64,000 bases of DNA. Origin: CALUOB01 sp944322305 (lineage in GTDB: Bacteria > Actinomycetota > Coriobacteriia > Coriobacteriales > Coriobacteriaceae). The stretch lies in NCBI GenBank assembly GCA_963931605.1, contig OZ007031.1, positions 930,001-994,000 on the forward strand, read 5' to 3'. Under the pieces are notes generated by a model. The model saw only the letters and a program-made list of their open reading frames with translations, did not search any database and had not been told where the DNA came from. The position numbers and the translations under genes were made by a program. This document shows positions 44,882 through 53,795 of this stretch, in pieces. Position 1 is the first letter of the stretch. The number at the start of each line of letters is the position of its first letter.

Positions 44882-46591
44882 TCACGCCACCTCCCCTGCG
44901 GCGTGCGGGCTGGCGCCTGCGGGGCTGCCCGCGGCTGCCGCGTCGAACGCGCAGCCCTTCTCGCCCGCCGCGGCCGCACAAGCCGCGCGCTCCTCGTCCA
45001 AAAGCTCGGCCGAGAAGAGGTTCCCCCGCCCGAGCAGCCCCTGCGGGTCCAGCTGGCACTTGAGCCGCGCCATCTCGCGCAGGTGCCCCTCGCCGTACAT
45101 AACGGCCAAGAAGTCGCGCTTGATCTTGCCCACGCCATGCTCCGCCGACACCGCGCCGCCCATGTCTGTGACCGCGCACGCCCAGCGGCAGAACAGCTCC
45201 TTGCCGCGGGCGTGGTCGGCAGCGTTGCGCGGCAGCACGTTCACGTGCAGGTGGTTGTTGCCGATGTGGCCCCAGGTGGCGCTTTCGAGCCCCGCCTCGG
45301 CGAGCGTTTCGCGGTAGAGCGCCATCACGTCGTGCAGGCGGTCGTCGGGCACCGCCATGTCCGAGCCCAGCTTGGTGATGGCGGGGTCGGTGCGGCGCCG
45401 CTCGTCTATGAGCATGTTCACGCTCTCGGGCACCGCGTGGCGGAAAAACCGCAGCCGCTCGCGGTCCACGTCGGTGCGGGCAACCCACGTGGCGTCCTCG
45501 CTGCCGCCCACCCGGGCGATAAGCGCCGCCACGCGCTCAAGAGCGGCAAGCGCCTCGGGCTCGTCCGCGCAGCCCAGCTCGACGAACACGCACGCCGCGG
45601 CGGCCGGGTCCACGTCGGGCAGGGACGCAAAGCCCGCGCCCGCCGCCTTCTGGTGCCGCAGGATCCCCAGCGCCGCCCCGTCGAAGTACTCGAACGCCAG
45701 CGCGCACCCAAGCTCCGGGCGGGCGGCAACCACGAAGTCGAGCGCCTGGGACTCCGCGGTAAAAAAGCAGCTCACCGCCCACACCACGGCGGGCGCCGAC
45801 ACAAGCTCGACCTCTATCTCGGTCACCACGCCCAGCGTGCCGTCCGAGCCCACGAACAGATCCACGGCGTCCATGCCGTCCTCTATGTAGTAACCCGAGG
45901 CGTTCTTGGTGCGCGGCATCTCGTAGGACGGGAGTGCCAGGTCCATGCGGCGGCCCTGCTCGGTCTCAAGCGCAAGCGTCCGCTCCGCCCCGCGCCCGCG
46001 CGCCACCCGCGCGCCGCGCTCAAGCGCCAGCGTCTCGCCGGAGGCGAGCACCACGCGCAACGCCCGGATGTGCGGGCGCGCCGGCCCGTAGCGGTAGCTG
46101 CGCGCGCCGGAGGCGTTGCACGCCACGATGCCGCCGAGCGTGGCAGAGGCCTCGGTGGGGTCCGTGGGGAAGATCTGCTCGGGCCCCTCGCAAAGCTCGC
46201 CCCACGCCCGCAGGCTCTCGGCGTCCCACCCGGCGGTGGGCATGCTCTTGTCGGCCAGGTACTTGCGCAGGTTGGCCAGCACCACGCCCGGCTGCAGGCG
46301 CACGCAGAAGACCGCGGCGCCGTCCGGGCCGGGAGCCACCCGCATCCCCAGCACGCGGTCCATGCGCGCAAGGTTCATCACATGCCCGCCCGCGGGCACC
46401 GCGCCGGCCGCCAAGCCGGTGCGGGCGCCTTGCACCGTCACCGGCGTGCCCGCGGCGCTCATCTGCCGCATAAGCGCGCGCACCTCGTCCTCGCTCACGG
46501 GAAACGAGATGCTCGCCGCGCTGCCCTGCGTGCGTGACTCGTCGCGGCAAAAGCCGGCGTAGCCCTCGTCCATCGGGTGCACGTTGACCAT
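44882..46591 (-). CDS. FAD-binding oxidase, probable lactate dehydrogenase of an Ldh-Etf complex
   Basis: Encodes 569 residues. The PCMH FAD domain is clear: PVTVQGARTGLAAGAVP, TDPTEASATLGGIVACNASG, and FVGSDGTLGVVTEIEV. The C-terminal GlcD-like domain has WGHIGNNHLHVN and SAEHGVGKIKRDF with its metal or substrate His residues. About 50 residues of Ala-rich tail extend past the usual end. Followed by etfB and ferredoxin-type etfA, as lctD with lctB-lctC in A. woodii, so it probably oxidises lactate (or another 2-hydroxyacid) with NAD by electron confurcation. AAGGAGG precedes the ATG at 46591. Confidence 0.87.
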   Translation of the reverse strand: MVNVHPMDEGYAGFCRDESRTQGSAASISFPVSEDEVRALMRQMSAAGTPVTVQGARTGLAAGAVPAGGHVMNLARMDRVLGMRVAPGPDGAAVFCVRLQPGVVLANLRKYLADKSMPTAGWDAESLRAWGELCEGPEQIFPTDPTEASATLGGIVACNASGARSYRYGPARPHIRALRVVLASGETLALERGARVARGRGAERTLALETEQGRRMDLALPSYEMPRTKNASGYYIEDGMDAVDLFVGSDGTLGVVTEIEVELVSAPAVVWAVSCFFTAESQALDFVVAARPELGCALAFEYFDGAALGILRHQKAAGAGFASLPDVDPAAAACVFVELGCADEPEALAALERVAALIARVGGSEDATWVARTDVDRERLRFFRHAVPESVNMLIDERRRTDPAITKLGSDMAVPDDRLHDVMALYRETLAEAGLESATWGHIGNNHLHVNVLPRNAADHARGKELFCRWACAVTDMGGAVSAEHGVGKIKRDFLAVMYGEGHLREMARLKCQLDPQGLLGRGNLFSAELLDEERAACAAAAGEKGCAFDAAAAGSPAGASPHAAGEVA

Positions 46592-46939
46592 GGCCCCTCC
46601 TTACCTGCAGCCTTGGCACACCGCCCCGGCCGCGCCGATACGGCGGCCGGGGCGCAGGGGTATAGGTGCCTCATTATGCCGCCGCGCACGGACGCGACCC
46701 GATTTCGTTAACAACTCGTAACGAGCGCACCGTTGGCAAACTTGCCGCGCGCCTATGGAGAAACCGTGATTATTATGTATCGCATGTCGCCTTGGGCGCG
46801 GGCCCCGTGCAAGCCCGCCGCCCGAGCGACGCCCCGGCCCCGCACCAGGCGAGAAGCACCCGGGCACGGCCGTGCCGGGTTTCCCGTTTACCGACATGCG
46901 CCCGACTGGCCCGCACGTCACGACTCATCGGAGGTAACC
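46592..46939. promoter_or_regulatory. Divergent control region between Ldh-Etf operon and ABC importer
   Basis: No gene in this 348-bp gap. CGTTA-N8-TAACG at 46705-46722 is a small dyad that could be a regulator site. For the leftward operon CATAAT at 46679-46674 is a possible -10. Toward the importer, ACCCGGGCACGG and CCGTGCCGGGT (46858-46880) form a hairpin with a short T-run and could attenuate transcription 60 bases before the first binding-protein gene. All are weak inferences. Confidence 0.35.
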
Positions 46940-47962
46940 ATGAGCACACCTGTCATTACCCGCCGCAGCCTCATCGCCTCCCTCGCGTTTACGGGCTCCG
47001 TGGCGCTCGCGGGCTGCAGCAACGAGGGCGCAGACAGCGCCGAGGACGCCGGCAGCGGCTCCGGATCGGCCGCTGCGAGCGGCACCTACAGGATCGGCGT
47101 GCTGCAGCTCACCGAGCACGGCGCGCTCGACCAGGCCAACGAGGGCTTCGTCGCCGCGCTCAAAGACGCCGGCATCCCCAAGGACTGCATCGACCAGCAG
47201 AACGCCCAGAACGACCAGTCCACCTGCCAGACCATCGCCGCCAAGCTCGTGAACGATGGCGACGACCTGATCTTCGCCATCGGCACGCCGGCGGCGCAGG
47301 CCGTGGCCGCCGCCACCTCCGACATCCCCATCGTGGGCTCGGCCATCACCGACTACGCCGAGAGCGGCCTGGTGGAGTCCAACGACGAGCCCGGCGGCAA
47401 CGTGACCGGCTCCTCCGACCTCACCCCCGTCGCCGACCAGATCGACCTGCTCCAGCAGCTGCTGCCCGACGCCAAGACCGTTGCCCTGCTCTACTGCAGC
47501 GCCGAGGCCAACTCCGCGGTTCAGATCCAGATGGCCGAGGAGGCGCTCGACGCCGCGGGCTTGGCCCACGAGCGCTACACCGTCTCGAGCTCCAACGAGA
47601 TCCAGCAGGTGGTCGAGAGCATCGCCGGCAAGGCCGACGCCATCTACGCCCCCACCGACAACACCATCGCCGCCGGCATGAGCACCGTCGCCATGGTGGC
47701 CAACGAGAACGGCCTGCCCGTCATCGTGGGCTGCGACACCATGGTCGAGGACGGCGGCCTGGCCTCCTACTCCATCAACTACTACGACCTGGGCTACAAG
47801 GCCGGCGAGATGGCTGTCGAGATCCTCGAGAACGGCGCCGACCCCGCCACCATGCCCATCGAGTACCTCTCGAGCGACGAGTGCTCGCTCATCGTCAACC
47901 AGGCGACGGCCGACGAGCTGGGCATCGACGTCTCAGGGCTCGAGGACGCCACGATCGTCTAA
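46940..47962 (+). CDS. ABC transporter substrate-binding lipoprotein (TrpX-like), copy 1
   Basis: Encodes 340 residues. Signal with twin Arg (TRRSLIASL) and lipobox (ALAGC), so a lipoprotein, possibly Tat-exported. The mature protein is the two-lobed ABC_sub_bind family (COG2984): YRIGVLQLTEHGALDQAN, AIGTPAAQAVAAAT, NVTGSSDL, APTDNTIAAGM. Related importers such as TrpXYZ carry tryptophan or other aromatic compounds; the ligand is not determined. GGAGG lies 5 bases before the ATG at 46940. A close paralogue follows 76 bp downstream. Confidence 0.9.
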   Translation: MSTPVITRRSLIASLAFTGSVALAGCSNEGADSAEDAGSGSGSAAASGTYRIGVLQLTEHGALDQANEGFVAALKDAGIPKDCIDQQNAQNDQSTCQTIAAKLVNDGDDLIFAIGTPAAQAVAAATSDIPIVGSAITDYAESGLVESNDEPGGNVTGSSDLTPVADQIDLLQQLLPDAKTVALLYCSAEANSAVQIQMAEEALDAAGLAHERYTVSSSNEIQQVVESIAGKADAIYAPTDNTIAAGMSTVAMVANENGLPVIVGCDTMVEDGGLASYSINYYDLGYKAGEMAVEILENGADPATMPIEYLSSDECSLIVNQATADELGIDVSGLEDATIV

Positions 47963-48038
47963 CCACAGAAACGCTCCGGGGCGCAAGCTCCCCCGGCATC
48001 GATCCTGCGGGGCCCGTCCCCGCTGAGGAGGTTTTACC

Positions 48039-49061
48039 ATGGCACGCATCAACCAACCCGTCTCCCGCCGCTCCGTCCTGCTCGCCTCGGCTGCCGCCGC
48101 CGGCACCGCCGTTCTCGCCGGCTGCAGCAACGCCGAGGAAGGCACCGGCTCCGCTGCGGCCGCCAGCGACAAGACCTACAAGATCGGCGTGCTGCAGCTC
48201 ACCGAGCACACCGCGCTCGACGCCGCCAACACCGGCTTCGTGGCCGCCGTCGAGGACTCCGGCATCGACTGCGACATCGAGCAGCAAAACGCCCAGAACG
48301 ACCAGTCGGCCTGCCAGACCATCGCGCAGACCCTCGTGAACGACGGCTGCGACCTTATCCTGGCCATCGGCACCCCGGCCGCGCAGGCCGTTGCCGGCGC
48401 CACCTCCGACATCCCCATCGTGGGCACCGCCATCACCGACTTCGCCGCCTCCGGCCTGGTGGACGACAACGACGCCCCCGGCGGCAACCTCACCGGCACC
48501 TCGGACATGAACCCGGTGGCCGATCAGATCGACCTGCTCCAGCAGCTGCTGCCCGACGCCAAGAACGTGGCGCTGCTCTACTGCACGGCCGAAAGCAACT
48601 CCGTGATCCAGGTGGAGATGGCCGAGGCGGAGCTCGACAAGCTCGGCATCGGCCACGAGCGCGTCACCGTCTCGAGCTCCAACGAGATCCAGCAGGTGGT
48701 CGAGAGCATGGTGGGCACCTACGACGCCGTGTACTGCCCCACCGACAACACCATCGCCGCCGGCATGACCACCGTGGCCATGGTTGCCAACGAGAACGAC
48801 CTGCCCACCATCTGCGGCGAGGTCGGCATGGTCGAGAACGGCGGCCTGGCCTCGGTCTCCATCAACTACGAGGAGCTCGGGCGCCGCGCCGGCGAGATGG
48901 CCGTGCAGATCCTGACCGAGGGCGCCGACCCGGCCGAGATGGCTATCGTGACCATGAGCGCCGACGAGTGCGACCTGGTCTACAACCAGGAGACCGCCGA
49001 CATGCTCGGCATCGACGTGAGCGCCCTCGCAGCTGAAGGCGGCGAAGACGTAAGCGCCTAG
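48039..49061 (+). CDS. ABC transporter substrate-binding lipoprotein (TrpX-like), copy 2
   Basis: Encodes 340 residues, the same length as copy 1, and very similar through most of its length, so the two arose by tandem duplication. Twin-Arg-containing signal (SRRSVLLAS) and lipobox (VLAGC). Differences lie in the ligand-lobe segments (for example CGEVGMVEN in place of VGCDTMVED) and could change specificity. GAGGAGG lies upstream of the ATG. An element A palindrome separates it from the permease gene. Confidence 0.9.
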   Translation: MARINQPVSRRSVLLASAAAAGTAVLAGCSNAEEGTGSAAAASDKTYKIGVLQLTEHTALDAANTGFVAAVEDSGIDCDIEQQNAQNDQSACQTIAQTLVNDGCDLILAIGTPAAQAVAGATSDIPIVGTAITDFAASGLVDDNDAPGGNLTGTSDMNPVADQIDLLQQLLPDAKNVALLYCTAESNSVIQVEMAEAELDKLGIGHERVTVSSSNEIQQVVESMVGTYDAVYCPTDNTIAAGMTTVAMVANENDLPTICGEVGMVENGGLASVSINYEELGRRAGEMAVQILTEGADPAEMAIVTMSADECDLVYNQETADMLGIDVSALAAEGGEDVSA

Positions 49062-49095
49062 GCGCGGCGCGCTTCCAAACCCCGTGCGCGATGAG

Positions 49096-49157
49096 GGCCG
49101 GGGCGGTGCGAACCTGATTTTGCCCGACACCAAGGTCAGAACCGCACCGCCCCGGCC
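49096..49157. repeat. Palindromic element A, copy 3
   Basis: GGCCGGGGCGGTGCG (49096-49110) and its exact complement (49143-49157) enclose a second stem, CTGATTTTG with CAAGGTCAG, around CCCGACAC. The trailer is TTCTCGC. Loop and two-tier design match copies 1 and 2. It sits between the second binding-protein gene and the permease gene, in a 289-bp gap, where it would lower read-through. TCTGGCGCAT near 49202 resembles one arm of element B. Confidence 0.7.
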
Positions 49158-49350
49158 TTCTCGCTACCGCCAGCTCACCTGCCGGCGCTTCCGGCGCGTT
49201 TCTGGCGCATTACATGCGCGCAAGCGGCGGCAACGCGGCGCACAGACGTGCTAGACTTCTCCTCACGTATGCACAACGCATAGCCACATATGTTGCAGCC
49301 TCGGCGGGTCCTTCCCTCCGGGGTTCGTTTGGTTTGAAAGGAGAGGTAGG

Positions 49351-50283
49351 ATGGCACTCGCTTTGCTCAGCGCCGTATCCCAGGGCATCCTGTGGGGCAT
49401 CATGGTGCTCGGCGTGTTCATCACCTACAAGCTGCTCGACATCGCCGACCTCACGGTCGACGGCAGCTTCGCGCTCGGCGGCTGCGTCTGCGCCGTGCTC
49501 GTGGTAGGCGGCGCCGACCCCACCGTGGCAATCTTCGGCGCGCTCGTGGCCGGCTGCGTGGCCGGCGCTGTCACGGGCCTTCTGCACACCGTGTTCGAGA
49601 TCCCCGCTATTCTCGCCGGCATCCTGACGCAGATCGGCCTGTGGTCAGTGAACCTGCGCATCATGGGCAAGTCCAACACGCCCCTGCTTAAGAACGACAC
49701 CATCTTCAGCGCGGTGGGCGACCTCACGGGGCTTTCCACCAACGCCGTCGCCATGATCGTGGGCGTTGCAGTGGCCGTTGTCATCATCTGCGCGTTGTAC
49801 TGGTTCTTCGGCACCGAGATCGGCTCGGCGTGCCGCGCCACCGGCAGCAACGAAGCCATGGTCCGCGCGCTCGGCGTGAACACCAAGGTCACCAAGATGA
49901 TCGCGCTCACGCTCTCCAACGGCCTGGTGGGCCTTTCCGGCGGCCTTATCTGCGAGAGCCAGAAGTACGCCGACATCGGCATGGGCACCGGCGCCATCGT
50001 GATCGGCCTGGCTGCCATCGTGATCGGCGAGGTCCTGTGGCGCCTGCTGCCGTTTGCCAAGGCGCACGCCTTCGGCGGCGTGCTTACCAGCGCCGTGGTG
50101 GGCTCGGTGGTGTACTTCCTCATCCGCGCCGTGGTGCTGCAGATGGGCATGGACGCCAACGACATGAAGCTGCTCTCCGCCATCATCGTGGCGCTGGCGC
50201 TGTGCATCCCCGTGGTGTGGGAGAAGTACCAGCTGCGGCGCGCGTACGCGCGCGCATCGCGCCTGGAAGGGGGTGCCGAGTAA
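49351..50283 (+). CDS. ABC transporter permease (TrpY-like, COG4120)
   Basis: Encodes 310 residues with eight to ten membrane segments. Typical of the BPD_transp_2 permeases that pair with COG2984 binding proteins: YKLLDIADLTVDGSFALGG, GILTQIGLWSVNLRIMG, and the ATPase-contact region GSACRATGSNEAMVRALGV. AAAGGAGAGG lies upstream of the ATG. Its stop overlaps the ATPase start by one base (TAATG). Confidence 0.93.
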   Translation: MALALLSAVSQGILWGIMVLGVFITYKLLDIADLTVDGSFALGGCVCAVLVVGGADPTVAIFGALVAGCVAGAVTGLLHTVFEIPAILAGILTQIGLWSVNLRIMGKSNTPLLKNDTIFSAVGDLTGLSTNAVAMIVGVAVAVVIICALYWFFGTEIGSACRATGSNEAMVRALGVNTKVTKMIALTLSNGLVGLSGGLICESQKYADIGMGTGAIVIGLAAIVIGEVLWRLLPFAKAHAFGGVLTSAVVGSVVYFLIRAVVLQMGMDANDMKLLSAIIVALALCIPVVWEKYQLRRAYARASRLEGGAE

Positions 50284-51077
50284 TGCTGACCCTCAAAAAC
50301 GTCCGCAAGACCTTCAACGCCGGCACCATCAACGAGAAGCGCGCCCTGACCGGCGTGAACCTGCACCTTGACCGCGGCGACTTCGTCACCATCATCGGCG
50401 GCAACGGCGCCGGCAAGTCCACCCTCATGAACATGGTGGCCGGCGTCTACCCCATCGACGCGGGCACCATCGAGCTCGACGGCGAGAACATCTCGCGCCT
50501 CTCGGAGTCGCGCCGCGCCCGCTACCTGGGCCGCGTGTTCCAGGATCCCATGATGGGCACTGCCGCCAACATGCAGATCGCCGAAAACCTCGCCATGGCC
50601 AAGCGCCGCGGCAAGCCGCGTACGCTCGCCTGGGGCGTCACCAAGGCCGAGAAGGCCGAGTACGCCGAGAAGCTCAAAGAGCTGGGCCTGGGTCTCGAGA
50701 CGCGCCTCACCGCCAAGGTGGGCCTGCTCTCCGGCGGCCAGCGCCAGGCGCTCACCCTGCTCATGGCTACCCTCACCGAGCCCAAGCTGCTGCTCTTGGA
50801 CGAGCACACCGCCGCGCTCGACCCCAAGACGGCCGCCAAGGTGCTCGAGCTCACCGAGCAGATCGTGGGCGAGCACAACCTCACCACGATGATGGTGACC
50901 CATAACATGAACGACGCCATCCGCATGGGCAACCGCCTGATCATGATGCACGAGGGCAACATCATCTACGACGTGTCCGGCGAGGAGAAGCGCCACCTCA
51001 CCGTGAAGGACCTGCTCCAGAAGTTCGAGGAGGTCTCCGGCGACGAGCTCGCCAACGACCGCATGCTGCTGAGCTAA
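50283..51077 (+). CDS. ABC transporter ATPase (TrpZ-like, COG1101)
   Basis: Encodes 264 residues. Walker A GGNGAGKST, Q-loop near FQDPMMG, signature LSGGQRQ, Walker B LLLLDEHTAALD (His in the place of the more common Pro, usual in this subfamily) and switch His in VTHNM. It powers import by the permease dimer upstream; its start overlaps the permease stop, so the two are translationally coupled. A GC-rich terminator follows. Confidence 0.94.
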   Translation: MLTLKNVRKTFNAGTINEKRALTGVNLHLDRGDFVTIIGGNGAGKSTLMNMVAGVYPIDAGTIELDGENISRLSESRRARYLGRVFQDPMMGTAANMQIAENLAMAKRRGKPRTLAWGVTKAEKAEYAEKLKELGLGLETRLTAKVGLLSGGQRQALTLLMATLTEPKLLLLDEHTAALDPKTAAKVLELTEQIVGEHNLTTMMVTHNMNDAIRMGNRLIMMHEGNIIYDVSGEEKRHLTVKDLLQKFEEVSGDELANDRMLLS

Positions 51078-51130
51078 GCGGCAAGGAGGGCGGGCGCACC
51101 GTCCCGCGCTTAACCAAACAGCTTCGACGA

Positions 51131-51156
51131 CAGGGGCCCCTGAAACGGGGCCCCTG
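51131..51156 (+). terminator. Terminator after the ABC importer genes
   Basis: CAGGGGCCCC and GGGGCCCCTG are perfect 10-base arms around TGAAAC, followed by CGTTTGCG, 54 bases past the ATPase stop. Confidence 0.7.
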
Positions 51157-51210
51157 CGTTTGCGGAGCTGATCGCTGAGAGGATGTGCCCGCACCCTTGC
51201 GTACGATCGA

Positions 51211-51343
51211 CGCCCAAGCGGGCTCCCCGGGCATCTCGGTGATCGCGAGTTCCGCATGAGCAGCAGATCCCGTTTCCGACATCTGCGTCGCGAAGAGGAG
51301 TGTCTGAGCAGGCACCGAGATGCCCGGGGAGCCCTTGGGGGCG
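51211..51343. repeat. Long branched palindrome between convergent genes, possibly related to element A
   Basis: A perfect 22-base pair of arms (51220-51241 and 51313-51334) extends outward imperfectly and ends one base before the PurF-like stop codon. Inside are GCAGAT / ATCTGC around CCCGTTTCCGAC and a TCGCG / CGCGA pair, giving a branched fold. The inner loop recalls the CCCGACA loop of element A. It lies between convergent genes and probably stops transcription from the left-going gene. Confidence 0.6.
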
Positions 51344-51344
51344 T

Positions 51345-52775
51345 CTACTCGCGGCCGTCCCAGCAGTAGGTGCACACCTTGGTCGGGTCGATGCCGATGG
51401 CCTCCAGCATGCCCGGCAGGCTCTGGTACCCCAGCGAGTCGAAGCCCAGCTCCTCGCAGATGCTCTTGAGCAGGCACTTGCCGCGCTCGGTGGAGCTGTC
51501 GGCGTACTCGTCCAGGTGCTTCTCGCCCTCCGGGCCCTCGAGCGCCGCTACCGTGCGCCGCGCGATGAGGTCCATGTCGGACTTGCCGCGCGAGAAGGAC
51601 AGGTACTTGCAGCTGAACATGATCGGCGGGCAGGCGCTGCGCATGTGCACCTCGGCGGCGCCGGCCTCGTACAGGAAGTTCACCGTCTTGCCGAGCTGCG
51701 TGCCGCGCACGATGGAGTCGTCCACGAACAGCAGGCGCTTGCCGCGGATGAGCTCCGGCACGGGGATCTGCTTCATCTCGGCGATGCGGTTACGCACCTC
51801 CTGGCTCGTGGGCATGAAGGAGCGCGACCAGGTGGGCGTGTACTTGATGAACGGGCGGGCGAACGTGGCCCCGCACTCGTTGGCGTAGCCGATGGCGTGC
51901 GGCAGGCCCGAGTCGGGCACGCCGGCCACGTAGTCAACCGCAGGCAGGGTGCCGGCGGCCGCCTCGTCACGCGCCATGATGTGGCCGTTGCGGTAGCGCA
52001 TAACCTCGACGTTGACACCCTCGTAGTTTGAGTTGGGGTAGCCGTAGTACACCCACAAGAAGGCGCAGATCTTCATCCGGTCGCCAGCAGGGGCAAGCGT
52101 CTGGTACCCGTCGGCGTCAACGCGCACGATCTCGCCCGAGCCCAGCTCGTAGGCGTCCTCGTAGCCCAGCTTGTGGTACACGAAGCTCTCGAACGAGATG
52201 CAGAAGCCCTGCCCCTCCACGTCGCGGCCGATGAGAACCGGCAGGCGGCCCATGCGGTCGCGCGCGGCGAAGACCACGCCGTCCTCGGTCATGACCAGCA
52301 AGGTGAGCGAGCCCTCCACCTGCTCTTGGGCGAACTTGATGCCCTCGACCAGGTCGTCCTTCTGGTTGATGAGCGCCGCGACCAGCTCGGTGCCGTTGAC
52401 CTTGCCCGAGCTCATGGCCATGAACTGCGCGCCGCCCGCGGCGAAGTACTGCTCGATCAGCGCGTCGGCGTTGTTGATGATGCCCACCGTGGTGATGGCG
52501 AAGGTGCCGTGGCGCCCGCGCACCAACAGCGGCTGCGGGTCGGTGTCCGAGATGCAGCCGATGCCGCTCGTGCCGTGGAACCGCTCCAGGTCCTTGTCGA
52601 AGCGGGAGCGAAACGGGGTGTTCTCGATGGAGTGGATCTCCTTTTGGAACCCGCCCGTGCCCTCGCAGAACACCATGCCGGCGCGGCGCGTGCCCAAGTG
52701 CGAGTGGTAGTCCACCCCGAAGAACACGTCCAGCACCACGTCGCGCTTTGAAACCGCTCCGAAGAATCCGCCCAT
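51345..52775 (-). CDS. Amidophosphoribosyltransferase-like protein lacking the N-terminal cysteine
   Basis: Encodes 476 residues. Overall layout is PurF: an Ntn-type glutaminase domain (DYHSHLGTRRAGM, GIGCISDTDPQP) and a phosphoribosyltransferase domain with PRPP loop LLFVDDSIVRGTQL. However the protein starts MGGFFGAVSK, with no Cys at position 2 or after a propeptide, so the normal glutamine-hydrolysing nucleophile is missing. It may use ammonia, or be a regulatory or repurposed paralogue. ACGGAG lies 5 bases before the ATG at 52775; the open frame to 53471 runs over trmB and is rejected. Confidence 0.85.
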   Translation of the reverse strand: MGGFFGAVSKRDVVLDVFFGVDYHSHLGTRRAGMVFCEGTGGFQKEIHSIENTPFRSRFDKDLERFHGTSGIGCISDTDPQPLLVRGRHGTFAITTVGIINNADALIEQYFAAGGAQFMAMSSGKVNGTELVAALINQKDDLVEGIKFAQEQVEGSLTLLVMTEDGVVFAARDRMGRLPVLIGRDVEGQGFCISFESFVYHKLGYEDAYELGSGEIVRVDADGYQTLAPAGDRMKICAFLWVYYGYPNSNYEGVNVEVMRYRNGHIMARDEAAAGTLPAVDYVAGVPDSGLPHAIGYANECGATFARPFIKYTPTWSRSFMPTSQEVRNRIAEMKQIPVPELIRGKRLLFVDDSIVRGTQLGKTVNFLYEAGAAEVHMRSACPPIMFSCKYLSFSRGKSDMDLIARRTVAALEGPEGEKHLDEYADSSTERGKCLLKSICEELGFDSLGYQSLPGMLEAIGIDPTKVCTYCWDGRE

Positions 52776-52847
52776 AACGACTCCGTCCTGTTTGGCAACC
52801 GCGTCACCCGCTATTATACGGGTGCAACCAAGCAAGAAGGAGCCGCC

Positions 52848-53729
52848 GTGGGCAAGATGCATGCGCGCATGCCGAAGAATTTCGTGTTGGAGGAGCGCCT
52901 CGAGCGCTACCGTCGCGCCATAGAGGTCGAGCCTGCGCGCTGGCGCGGCCGGTGGGCCGAGGCGTGCTGGCCGATCGAGCCGGCGGCGCGCCCCGCGGCG
53001 GGCGGGAGCGCGCGCTCCGCGGCGGGGCGCTTCCGGGACGTGCGCCTGGACCTCGGCTGCGGCAAGGGATCCTACCTCGTTGCCTGCGCCGAGCGCGAGC
53101 CCGAAGTCCTGTTCCTCGGCATGGACGCCGAGCCGGTCTGCATAGCCTATACCGCCCAGCGCATCTGCGAGGCCGGGCTCGCCAACGCGCTCGCCATCCC
53201 CGGCAGCGCCGACAAGCTGGCGCGCTTCTTTGCGCCCGGCGAGCTCGCGGGCATCACGCTCAACTTCCCCACCCCACACCCCAAGGCGCACTACGCGCGC
53301 GAGCGCCTCACCAGCGCGGCGCACCTCCTGAGCTACCGCGACCTGCTCGCCCCGGGCGGCACGGTAACCTTGCGCACCGACAGCCTGCCACTGTGGCGTT
53401 TCTCGCTTCAAACCTTCGCGCTGGCCGGCTACCGGGCGCGGTGGACCTCCGAGAACGTGCGCGCAGAGCACCCCGCGCTGCCTGAAACCGAGTACGAGGC
53501 CCGCACGCGCGAGCTCGGCGCCGCCGTGTACGGCATCTGCGCCGTGCCGGAACCGCTTTCGGAGGCCGAAGCCGCCCAGGCGCTTGAGAAGGCCCGCGCG
53601 CTACCCAAAAGCCTCATGGACTTCCTGCCCGAAAACGCGCCCGCCATGGGTTACGTGCCCCTGGGCATGGAGCGCGCCGTGGAAAACCTGCGCAACCGGC
53701 GCCTGAAAGAGCTCGCCCGCACGCGCTGA
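52848..53729 (+). CDS. trmB: tRNA (guanine-N7)-methyltransferase, divergent TrmB
   Basis: Encodes 293 residues from a GTG at 52848 with AGAAGGAG 5 bases upstream. SAM motif I LDLGCGKGSYLV and the TrmB signature region are present, but the usual NFPDPWPKxRHxKRR reads NFPTPHPKAHYARERL, so the family motif is altered. Expected role: m7G46 in tRNA. An insert near residue 45-60 is Ala/Gly-rich. The 72-bp gap to the divergent PurF-like gene must hold both promoters (TATTAT at 52812-52817 is a candidate). Confidence 0.85.
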   Translation: MGKMHARMPKNFVLEERLERYRRAIEVEPARWRGRWAEACWPIEPAARPAAGGSARSAAGRFRDVRLDLGCGKGSYLVACAEREPEVLFLGMDAEPVCIAYTAQRICEAGLANALAIPGSADKLARFFAPGELAGITLNFPTPHPKAHYARERLTSAAHLLSYRDLLAPGGTVTLRTDSLPLWRFSLQTFALAGYRARWTSENVRAEHPALPETEYEARTRELGAAVYGICAVPEPLSEAEAAQALEKARALPKSLMDFLPENAPAMGYVPLGMERAVENLRNRRLKELARTR

Positions 53730-53795
53730 CGGCGGCGAGCGGCCCGAAACGGGCGCAGAAGAGGCGTCAGACGCGCGTTTTGGCGGCCGCCGATG

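Noticed and set aside
46592..46939. T-box or amino-acid riboswitch before the TrpX-like importer
   Set aside because: No T-box AGGGTGGNACCGCG-like sequence or other known aptamer core was seen.
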